Shown here one piece after another: positions 51,517 through 58,392 of a stretch of DNA of 58,392 bases. The translations under genes and the position numbers were made by a program. The DNA is taken from contig JAKSIK010000015.1 of assembly GCA_024398835.1 (NCBI GenBank), forward strand, positions 1 through 58,392. Reading direction: 5' to 3'. Source of the DNA: Fibrobacter sp. Lineage in GTDB: Bacteria > Fibrobacterota > Fibrobacteria > Fibrobacterales > Fibrobacteraceae. Within the stretch, counting starts at the first letter, position 1, and every line of letters starts with the position of its first letter. The notes beneath the pieces were generated by a model. It had not been told where the DNA came from. It ran no database searches and was given only the letters and a program-made list of their open reading frames with translations.

Positions 51517-52806
51517 ATGTCCGAAAAAGCAACCTTGAATTATGCGGGAAACAGCTACGAGCTCCCCGTCATTGAGGGTACCGAACACGAACACGGTCTG
51601 GATATCAGCGCGCTCCGTAAAGATTCCGGACTAGTGACGCTGGATTACGGCTATTTGAATACCGGCAGCACCAAGAGTTCCATCACATATGTAGATGGCG
51701 AAAACGGCATTCTCCGTTATCGCGGCTACTCCATCGAAGACCTAGCAGAAAAAGCCACCTTTCCCGAAACTGCATGGCTTTTAATTTATGGCGAGCTTCC
51801 CAACCAGGAACAACTCAGCCACTTCCGCACCCTTTTGACGGAGAATGCGCTTCTCCACGAGAATTTGTTGCACTTCTTCCGCGAAATGCCGCCTAGTGCC
51901 CACCCCATGGGCATTCTCAGTTCCATTGTGAACGCAGTGGGCCTTTTCACCCCTCGATTCTACGATGATGAAAACGTGGCCAGCGCTTTCGAACTGACTA
52001 CCGCAGGTCTCATTTCCAAGATTCGCACCATTGCCGCCTTCTCTTATAAGGCAAGCATCGGCGAACCATTTGTTTACCCTGAAGCAGAACGGAGCTATTG
52101 CAGCAACTTCCTCAATATGATGTTCAGCAGTAAGGCCCGTCCTTACCACCCGGACCCGATTATGGAGAAGGCGCTGAACACACTGCTTATCGTTCATGCA
52201 GACCATGAGCAGAACTGCTCCACCTCTACCGTCCGTATGGTGGGAAGTTCTCAGGCAAACCTTTATGCCAGTATTTGCGCTGGCATCTGCGCCTTGTGGG
52301 GTCCTCTCCATGGAGGTGCAAACCAGGCCGTGCTTGAAACACTTCTCCGCATTCAGCAGAGCGGCATGACCATTGAGCAAGTGATGGACAAGGCCAAGGA
52401 CAAGAACGATCCCTTCCGCCTTTCTGGATTCGGACACCGCGTGTACAAGAGCTACGATCCTCGCGCCAAGGTTTTGAAGAAACTCATGACTCAAGTCTTT
52501 GAACGCGAACACGTTCAGGACCCGCTGTTGGATATTGCGTTGAAGCTTGAAGAAGCTGCCCTGAAGGACGACTACTTCATTGCACGCAAGCTTTATCCCA
52601 ACGTAGACTTCTACTCCGGCATTCTCTACCGCGCCATGGGCATACCGACGAACATGCTTACGGTGATGTTCGCTATCGGACGCTTGCCTGGCTGGATTGC
52701 CCACTGGAAGGAAATGCACGATGATCCTCTGAGCAAAATCAATCGCCCGCGACAGATTTACATGGGAAGAACCGCTCGCCCGTGGGTTGACCGCGACAAG
52801 CGATAA
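51517..52806 (+). CDS. gltA: Citrate synthase
   Basis: 429 residues; GGAGG box. Catalytic residues are in VHADHEQNCSTSTVRM (His), GPLHGGANQAVLE (His) and PNVDFYSGIL (Asp); GFGHRVYKSYDPRAK is the substrate loop. It condenses oxaloacetate and acetyl-CoA. Length and motifs fit the hexameric type II enzymes. Terminator at 52825-52848. Confidence 0.95.
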   Translation: MSEKATLNYAGNSYELPVIEGTEHEHGLDISALRKDSGLVTLDYGYLNTGSTKSSITYVDGENGILRYRGYSIEDLAEKATFPETAWLLIYGELPNQEQLSHFRTLLTENALLHENLLHFFREMPPSAHPMGILSSIVNAVGLFTPRFYDDENVASAFELTTAGLISKIRTIAAFSYKASIGEPFVYPEAERSYCSNFLNMMFSSKARPYHPDPIMEKALNTLLIVHADHEQNCSTSTVRMVGSSQANLYASICAGICALWGPLHGGANQAVLETLLRIQQSGMTIEQVMDKAKDKNDPFRLSGFGHRVYKSYDPRAKVLKKLMTQVFEREHVQDPLLDIALKLEEAALKDDYFIARKLYPNVDFYSGILYRAMGIPTNMLTVMFAIGRLPGWIAHWKEMHDDPLSKINRPRQIYMGRTARPWVDRDKR

Positions 52807-52824
52807 GCCAACAAAAACATTACT

Positions 52825-52855
52825 ACGGCTCCGGAATCCCGGAGCCGTTTCTTAT
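52825..52855 (+). terminator. Terminator after gltA
   Basis: 10-bp perfect stem ACGGCTCCGG-AATC-CCGGAGCCGT, then TTTCTT. Confidence 0.85.
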
Positions 52856-52860
52856 GGCGC

Positions 52861-52911
52861 TATATTCAAGCTATGGCTGCGCACCACAAGCGTCAATCAT
52901 TTCCCTTATAA
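52861..52911 (+). CDS. Possible leaderless 12-codon mini-gene
   Basis: TATATT (52861-52866), 6 bases, then ATG at 52873 with the frame MAAHHKRQSFPL and TAA (52909-52911), directly followed by the hairpin 52917-52937. The promoter-ATG spacing equals that of the leaderless genes in this window. It may instead be a promoter for a short RNA, or chance. Confidence 0.25.
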   Translation, partial: YIQAMAAHHKRQSFPL

Positions 52912-52937
52912 AAAAATCCTGAGTTCCACACTCAGGA
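52911..52937 (-). terminator. Terminator of the fibro-slime gene
   Basis: TCCTGAGT / ACTCAGGA 8-bp stem (52917-52937) with a T6 run on the minus strand (52916-52911). Confidence 0.8.
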
Positions 52938-52971
52938 CTTTTCAAAATCTATTTCCAAAAACTATGGAAGA

Positions 52972-55530
52972 TTACTTGCCCTTCATACGGCGATAACCGC
53001 GAGTGAAGGTTTCCGTCTTACGGGTGTAAATACCCGGGTAGAACACCGGTTCACCACTCATCATCAGGCAGGAACCAACAGAAGGTTCTTCAACAATGGT
53101 TACCTGGTAAATGTACGGGCCCGTAGCAAGACGACGACCATCTTGAGATACAGGATACAATTCCATACCCACCAGCAAAGCTCCTGTACCAGCCAAGGTA
53201 CCCGTGTGGTGGTTGCCAGCAGCATCATTACCTTCGCAGCTAGCAGCAGGTATAGCCGGTTCACCCAAAGCCTTCTGCATTTCATCTTCAGACATGCTCT
53301 TGCTATACTGGCTCACAAAGTGACCCAAGTGGTCAAACACGCGGACATTGATACGGAAGGGATGCACCATGATATAGTTGAATACCACACATGCTTCCGG
53401 CTTCTCCGTGCAAATACCACCAGGCACCTTTCCCTGAAGCTTGGGGTTCATCGCAACAGAGCCCTTACCGCTGCTGAAGAGGGCCTTCTGCATATCGGCA
53501 TTAATGGCATACGGGTCACCATCACCAGCATCTTCCAAAGAAATAGGAATGAGCTTCAATTCACCCGTAGCATCGGCAGGCAGTTCATCTCCGCCAGCCA
53601 AATCTGTCAGTTTATCGACATGGGGAAGTTCAGGGCGATCAATTCTCTTGTCCTGAGCAACCACCTTAGATTCTGTATTCAAGGTAAGGGTAACCTTGGC
53701 CCATTCATCAGGGAATCCTTCCACCTTCTTACCGGATGAAGAAATAATGTCAATAGCATGGGTGTTCCAATAGTTATAAACCATGTTTTCGGTACCTTCT
53801 GTTCCATTATAGTTAAAGGCCACGGCATCACCGCTGCGCATGTTTCCAATAACATTACCAGACTCATCCACGAGCACTCCAGTAAAGCTATACATCACAC
53901 CGTCAGCGCCCTTATTTTCCGCATCAGAAACTCCCGTAGCAAGGAATCCATAAACATGTTCCACACCGTTCGCATCCTTACGTTTTACCAGCATCGTGAA
54001 CTTCGCGGTATTCGGATCCACCGTTTCACCCACCTTGATATTGGCATACTTGGCTCCCTCAGCCTTGATTTGATCTATGGTTTCCTGTGTCAAAGTCGTG
54101 TTCATGTACATGCTAGCGACGGTCTTTCCCTCATCAATAGTAGCATAAGCTTCTGACACGGTGGGCTGACCATACTTGGATGGAGCAAGTTCCGCAAGAG
54201 AAGTACGAATCAAAAGGTTGGAGCCATCAGTCTGGCGGTCGGCATAGAAGAAATGGAGGTGATGCCAAGAGTTGTCAGCCCAGCCCGTAGCGTCAGAAGC
54301 ATCCGTACAGTTGGTGTAATTAGCAAGAGGTTCACCAGCGTGACAACCATGATTGTTCTGAGCCAACACTTGAATATTCACTGAGCCCGGAGCAGCCAAA
54401 TGGGTACCACCCAAGTCAACCACCAACACACCATCCACGAAAATCCACATATCATCGTCACCCACGAACTCGAAGATTTCGGGAGAAGGAATCTGGTTCT
54501 GAGAATTGTACTTAAACTTTGCATAACCCATCATGGTGAAAGCATAGTTACGAAGATGCTGTAGACCGAGAGTTCCATTTGCACTAGCAGCAGCCTGAGC
54601 AGCCGTGCCTACCTTCGGGCCACCATTTGAAAGCCAAGCATTGCACAAGCCATATGTATTCTGTCCCATCCAGTCCGTTTGCGTATTAGCCCATTCATAC
54701 CCATAAGGAGGGCAGAAGATGGAGAGCGACTGCGGACCAAAAGTAGCGCAAGTCGGGTTATTGTCCTGGATTTCAGGATTGCAATACCCATCGCCTACAC
54801 GCTGGTTATTGATTACAGAATCCAGCGGAGAATAACCACCATTATTATAGTTGTAGTTCACCTGGTACAAGTTCGTCTTCCCCTGTACGGAAGGCAAATC
54901 CAAGGTCTTGTTGATACGGTAGTTTACATTTGCCACATCCTTATACCACTGATCGAAGTTTTCGTTATCACAAAGCGGAAGATTCTTTACAATGGTGACC
55001 CCATCATACATATCATATTCGCCACCCTTTGGAGCGGCGAACTGCAAATAACTTTGAACCATACCGGGGGTGTAGTACACTTCGTTAGCCCAGGAGCCTT
55101 CGCCAGTACACTTAGCACCCTCTTCGTTCATGGCAGCCATGGAGGAAGACGCGTTAGTATAGCCGCGAGTTTTATCTCCCGGACACACGCCATATTTCAG
55201 CACACCGCCAACACCCGTCTTCTGCAAATAGACCGGCAAATAAGTATTTACAGTCATAGGATAGCCATCTACTGCAATGGGGGCTCCAGTGCGAGACTCC
55301 TTATTACCACAAGAGGTATGTAATGCTGCTCGCGAAGACCAATCGGCCCCAAAGCCCGACAAACCATAGCCCGAAATTTGGCCGGCATGACTAACAGACT
55401 CTTCAGAGAAGTTTTCAAAGTCCGGATGGCTCACATCAAAATCGCGAACCACGATGTCCAACTGGGCAACACCAGCAAATGCAGAACCTGCACAAAGAGC
55501 GCTAGCAGCAATCCATTTCATTGTATTCAT
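52972..55530 (-). CDS. Fibro-slime domain surface protein
   Basis: 852 residues; signal peptide MNTMKWIAASALCAGSAFAG, GGAG box, TATATT in the leader (about 55581-55576). The fibro-slime (PA14-like) domain is seen at about 325-450: FEFVGDDDMWIFVDGVLVVD, LGGTHLAAPGSVNI and HHLHFFYADRQ. The rest is beta-rich, with a C-terminal region ending in TFTRGYRRMKGK. In Fibrobacter such proteins are outer-surface proteins linked to cellulose adhesion; the specific ligand is unknown. Confidence 0.9.
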   Translation of the reverse strand: MNTMKWIAASALCAGSAFAGVAQLDIVVRDFDVSHPDFENFSEESVSHAGQISGYGLSGFGADWSSRAALHTSCGNKESRTGAPIAVDGYPMTVNTYLPVYLQKTGVGGVLKYGVCPGDKTRGYTNASSSMAAMNEEGAKCTGEGSWANEVYYTPGMVQSYLQFAAPKGGEYDMYDGVTIVKNLPLCDNENFDQWYKDVANVNYRINKTLDLPSVQGKTNLYQVNYNYNNGGYSPLDSVINNQRVGDGYCNPEIQDNNPTCATFGPQSLSIFCPPYGYEWANTQTDWMGQNTYGLCNAWLSNGGPKVGTAAQAAASANGTLGLQHLRNYAFTMMGYAKFKYNSQNQIPSPEIFEFVGDDDMWIFVDGVLVVDLGGTHLAAPGSVNIQVLAQNNHGCHAGEPLANYTNCTDASDATGWADNSWHHLHFFYADRQTDGSNLLIRTSLAELAPSKYGQPTVSEAYATIDEGKTVASMYMNTTLTQETIDQIKAEGAKYANIKVGETVDPNTAKFTMLVKRKDANGVEHVYGFLATGVSDAENKGADGVMYSFTGVLVDESGNVIGNMRSGDAVAFNYNGTEGTENMVYNYWNTHAIDIISSSGKKVEGFPDEWAKVTLTLNTESKVVAQDKRIDRPELPHVDKLTDLAGGDELPADATGELKLIPISLEDAGDGDPYAINADMQKALFSSGKGSVAMNPKLQGKVPGGICTEKPEACVVFNYIMVHPFRINVRVFDHLGHFVSQYSKSMSEDEMQKALGEPAIPAASCEGNDAAGNHHTGTLAGTGALLVGMELYPVSQDGRRLATGPYIYQVTIVEEPSVGSCLMMSGEPVFYPGIYTRKTETFTRGYRRMKGK

Positions 55531-55722
55531 ATACCAATCTCCACCAATAAGGTAGGTTTTAACATAATCAGCCTAAATATACCACAAAATACAGGGAAAC
55601 GTTTGTTAAAATACGAAAACAGTATCTCAAATTGTGCTTTGCAGAAAATACGTGATGAAGCACAATATTTTTAGGCTAGACCTCCCCCCCAAGTCCGGTC
55701 CATTATGTAAATTTTTAGAAAT

Positions 55723-56334
55723 ATGATTTGGTCCATTATTTTCGCCATTGCCATTGGCCTTCTACTCCTCCGAGTGTTCTGGCTCCATGTAAAATCCAGT
55801 ACCGGAAACACAAAGGCCTTCAAGTCCCTTGCCCCCAAAGACAAACTGGCAGTATTAAAGGAATGCCTATTGAACAATGCCTCTACCCTAAATCTGATGA
55901 ACCTGGCGGATTTTGGGAAAGAAAACGGGATTGACTTTGACACAAAGGAATACGAACCGCTGCTACAAAAGCAACTGGAATTGGCAAAAGACAATGCCAA
56001 CTACGTGGAATGCGATAATTTGTATGTAAAAGAATGTACCTGGGTAGACAAGATCACCCCCCTAGAATTTGCAGAAGCAACACAGGCAAAGGCAAACGGA
56101 GACCGCAAGCTTTACATTGAGCGCTACCTGGAAGGAGTCTCGCGATTATACTCCGACGAAGCCATTTTAGAGGCGTTAGCTCAGCTGGAAGCAGATTATC
56201 CGAAGGCAAAGCCGCTAGGCGCAGGCTATCGCGAACTGATGGCCGCCCGCGATGCAAGTGCCGCAGACGAAAAATCCCTAGAAGCGCTTCGCAAAAAACG
56301 CGACGCCTGGATGGAAGAATTGCTGAAAATTTAA
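55723..56334 (+). CDS. Hypothetical single-pass membrane protein
   Basis: 203 residues. One N-terminal membrane helix (MIWSIIFAIAIGLLLLRVFW), then a charged, helical cytoplasmic or periplasmic domain with repeated Ala/Leu heptads (ALAQLEADYPKAK), possibly TPR-like. No family recognised. No ribosome site is evident. Confidence 0.55.
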   Translation: MIWSIIFAIAIGLLLLRVFWLHVKSSTGNTKAFKSLAPKDKLAVLKECLLNNASTLNLMNLADFGKENGIDFDTKEYEPLLQKQLELAKDNANYVECDNLYVKECTWVDKITPLEFAEATQAKANGDRKLYIERYLEGVSRLYSDEAILEALAQLEADYPKAKPLGAGYRELMAARDASAADEKSLEALRKKRDAWMEELLKI

Positions 56335-56636
56335 AATTCAAAATGCACAATTCAAAATTTTATCGCAGGCTGATACTTCTTTAGATTCTATAGAATCACC
56401 ACAAGGTTACGCCCTTCGCAATGACGCAGACAAAAATTAATTATGAATTAAGAATGCTGAATGATGAATTATGACGGACGAAGTACCGCGCCTGAGACTA
56501 ATTATGAATTAAGAATGCTGAATGATGAATTGTGTCAAACGAAATACCGTGTCTGAGAATTAATTCTGCATTCTGCATTCCACATTATGCATTATGCATT
56601 CCGCATTCTGCATTCTGAATTGATTATATTGTGGGT
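56335..56636. repeat. Repeat-rich intergenic region
   Basis: Contains AT-rich AATTCAAAAT DNA, a 14-bp palindrome GATTCTATAGAATC (56384-56397), a REP-like unit (56394-56426), two 61-bp direct repeats (56438-56498 and 56499-56559, beginning TAATTATGAATTAAGAATGC), and inverted copies built of GCATTCTGCATT (56560-56622). The TATATT promoter of the next gene abuts the last repeat. Confidence 0.75.
56625..56630 (+). promoter_or_regulatory. TATATT -10 box, 6 bases before an ATG
   Basis: Upstream of the alarmone synthetase-like gene (ATG 56637); predicts a leaderless mRNA. Confidence 0.5.
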
Positions 56637-57746
56637 ATGAGTGAAAATCCCCTAGACAAATATGGTCTGAACGAACACTGCAATTCCATTTTAAAGCAGT
56701 ATCGCGACAGGCTCCCTATTTTTGAGAAGATGAAATCCATTGTCAAGAAGGCTTTGGAAGACAGCATCCAGCAGAACCACATCTATATCAATGCTCTTGA
56801 AATCCGCATCAAAGCGGAAAAATCCCTTGCAGGGAAGCTTGAATTAAAGGGCGCCAAGTACACCAACCTTTCTGATTTAACGGATATTCTCGGTGCACGA
56901 ATCATCACCTTCTATACTGACGAGGTGGATAAAATTGCGGCCCTAGTGGACCACGTTTTTGATATCGACTGGCAGAATAGCATCGACAAGCGAAAGATGC
57001 ACGAGCTCCATAGCTTTGGCTACAGTTCCCTCCACTACATCTGCAGTATTCCTAAGACCTTGTACTACGATCCAGAGCACCCGGAAATCAACAAATACCG
57101 TTTTGAGCTGCAGATGCGAACCGCCTTGCAACACGTGTGGTCCACAATTGACCACGACATGGGGTATAAAACCGATGTAGAGATTCCCAAGGAATACTTG
57201 AGAAATATGAACCGCCTGGCTGGTATGCTGGAACTGGCCGACGAACAGTTCAGCCTCATCCGCGTAGGCATTACGGACTACCGCCGCAAGGTGCAGTCGC
57301 TGGTGGCATCCGGCAAATTCGACGAAGTCCCCCTAGATGGCGACACTTTCAGCAACTACATGAAGTTAAATCCCTTTGACAAACTCAACAAGAAGATTGC
57401 CGCCATCAATCAGGCAGAAATACATGACTCCGACATGACGGGATACTTGAAAGTATTCCGATTCCTTCGGTTTAAAACCTTAGGTGATGTAGAGAAGATG
57501 AAAGCCCATTTCAGCGACGACGCCTACCAGTTGGCCGTTTACCAAATTGCCGGAACCGACATTGACATCATCAATTCTTCTGTTGCCGTACAAAACCTTG
57601 TGGTTGTCTACCTCTTGAGCAATGGTGGCGGAGAACTGGCCCTAAAGAGCATGTTCGACGTCCTGTACGGAGAATCCGACTACAACAACAAGCGTGCTGC
57701 TAGAATGATGGCTACCGCAAAGCAACTTTCTTTTATGAACAAGTAA
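56637..57746 (+). CDS. RelA/SpoT-type (p)ppGpp synthetase without HD or TGS domains
   Basis: 369 residues. The synthetase domain (about 35-200) keeps IRIKAEKSLAGKLELKG, DLTDILGARIITFY, HSFGYSSLHYI and FELQMRTALQHVWSTIDHD, including the Arg/Lys, Asp, Gly-Tyr and Glu positions needed for activity. There is no N-terminal hydrolase or C-terminal regulatory TGS/ACT domain, so it resembles a small alarmone synthetase with a 170-residue helical extension. The hydrolase-like partner starts 7 bases after its stop. Confidence 0.82.
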   Translation: MSENPLDKYGLNEHCNSILKQYRDRLPIFEKMKSIVKKALEDSIQQNHIYINALEIRIKAEKSLAGKLELKGAKYTNLSDLTDILGARIITFYTDEVDKIAALVDHVFDIDWQNSIDKRKMHELHSFGYSSLHYICSIPKTLYYDPEHPEINKYRFELQMRTALQHVWSTIDHDMGYKTDVEIPKEYLRNMNRLAGMLELADEQFSLIRVGITDYRRKVQSLVASGKFDEVPLDGDTFSNYMKLNPFDKLNKKIAAINQAEIHDSDMTGYLKVFRFLRFKTLGDVEKMKAHFSDDAYQLAVYQIAGTDIDIINSSVAVQNLVVVYLLSNGGGELALKSMFDVLYGESDYNNKRAARMMATAKQLSFMNK

Positions 57747-57752
57747 GAATTT

Positions 57753-58392
57753 ATGGCAAATAAACCTTTAGATACATCCCTATTAGACAAGGCCATCATT
57801 TTCGCTGTTAACGCCCACAAGGGAACGGAACGCCGCGGGAAGGGTTTTCCCTACATCGTTCATCCTCTGGAAGCTGTTGAAATCGTTTCCACTCTTACCA
57901 AGGACCAGGAACTTTTGGCTGCCGCCGCACTTCACGATACCGTGGAAGACACCAGCGTTACCGTGGAGGATATCCGCCGCGAATTCGGCGACCGCGTTGC
58001 CAAAATCGTTGAAGAGGAATCCGACAAGTTCATTGAGGGACTTAGCGAAGAGGATAGCTGGCATATCCGCAAAGAGGCCGCCATCAATCGTCTGAAAAAC
58101 GCCTCCCGAGATGCAAAAATTGTAGCTATGGGCGATAAGCTCAGCAATGCAAGAGCCATTCTTCGCGACCACAAAGAAATCGGAGATAAGGTTTGGGACC
58201 TCTTCCACACAAAAGATCCCGCAGAACATGAATGGCATTACCGCGGTCTGGCTGACGCCTTGATCGATTTGGTGGGTTCTCACGCCTACACGGAATTTGC
58301 CAAGGCCATCAATGAGATTTTCGGACAACCCAAGCCTGAACTCATCAACATGGACGACTATGTGGAAAGCGGCGACGGCTATACCGCCATCA
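57753..58392 (+). CDS. MESH1-like HD-domain (p)ppGpp hydrolase, cut by the window end
   Basis: At least 213 residues. HD-domain motifs of alarmone hydrolases are present: AHKGTERRGKGFPYIVHPLE, LHDTVEDT (HDxxED) and VAMGDKLSNARAIL. It should remove pyrophosphate from (p)ppGpp or a related nucleotide, opposing the synthetase upstream. The gene is incomplete at base 58392, so further domains cannot be judged. Confidence 0.82.
   Translation, partial: MANKPLDTSLLDKAIIFAVNAHKGTERRGKGFPYIVHPLEAVEIVSTLTKDQELLAAAALHDTVEDTSVTVEDIRREFGDRVAKIVEEESDKFIEGLSEEDSWHIRKEAAINRLKNASRDAKIVAMGDKLSNARAILRDHKEIGDKVWDLFHTKDPAEHEWHYRGLADALIDLVGSHAYTEFAKAINEIFGQPKPELINMDDYVESGDGYTAI

Noticed and set aside
56438..56559. 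CRISPR array
   Set aside because: Two contiguous 61-bp direct repeats without spacers and without cas genes.

Overview
The window looks like a chromosome segment of Fibrobacter (F. succinogenes or a close relative). Pointers are two lipoproteins with the Fibrobacter major paralogous (FISUMP) domain, a fibro-slime domain protein, serine-run (SSSS) linkers in envelope proteins, a secretion-type C-terminal sorting domain, and many promoters with a TATATT -10 box. No rRNA or tRNA gene was seen. The first ten bases are poly-C, which suggests a contig edge.

Layout. 1-1107: relic toxin-antitoxin pair (toxin gene interrupted by an amber codon), a GC-rich hairpin cluster and a broken valyl-tRNA synthetase fragment. 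1157-5771: ORF6N protein with a structured leader, esterase, metallo-beta-lactamase-fold hydrolase, XRE regulator, lipoprotein. 5813-16061: SNF2/SWIM helicase, FISUMP lipoprotein, glycosyltransferase, topoisomerase III, family-3 glycosidase. 16142-19339 (minus): exonuclease and envelope genes including a CotH-like lipoprotein. 19391-27074: glutamyl-Q tRNA synthetase with repeat DNA inserted in frame, a very large helicase-nuclease homologue with degenerate motifs, SPOR protein, large lipoprotein. 27141-35200: intact ileS, VapBC-type relic, frameshifted gene, second FISUMP lipoprotein, then an island with hairpin-rich DNA and a broken partial ileS copy. 35345-39324: outer-membrane protein and a DtxR-type regulator with feoA-feoB. 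39341-44077: giant surface protein. 44240-52806: coaX-nadC, two sugar-1-phosphate transferases around homoserine dehydrogenase, aminotransferase, citrate synthase. 52972-58392: fibro-slime protein, small membrane protein, repeats, then a (p)ppGpp synthetase-like gene followed by a MESH1-like HD hydrolase cut by the window end.

Most of the window is housekeeping or envelope biology. The most unusual signal is a short structured motif in three copies (799-839 plus, 34058-34098 minus, 35104-35148 plus). Its internal loops are conserved while its helices vary with compensatory changes. Every copy lies at a break point of a tRNA-synthetase gene fragment (valS' or ileS'). Other items are the doubly degenerate helicase-nuclease, the in-frame repeat insertion in gluQ, and a set of genes whose ATG lies only 6-9 bases after the TATATT box, which predicts leaderless mRNAs.
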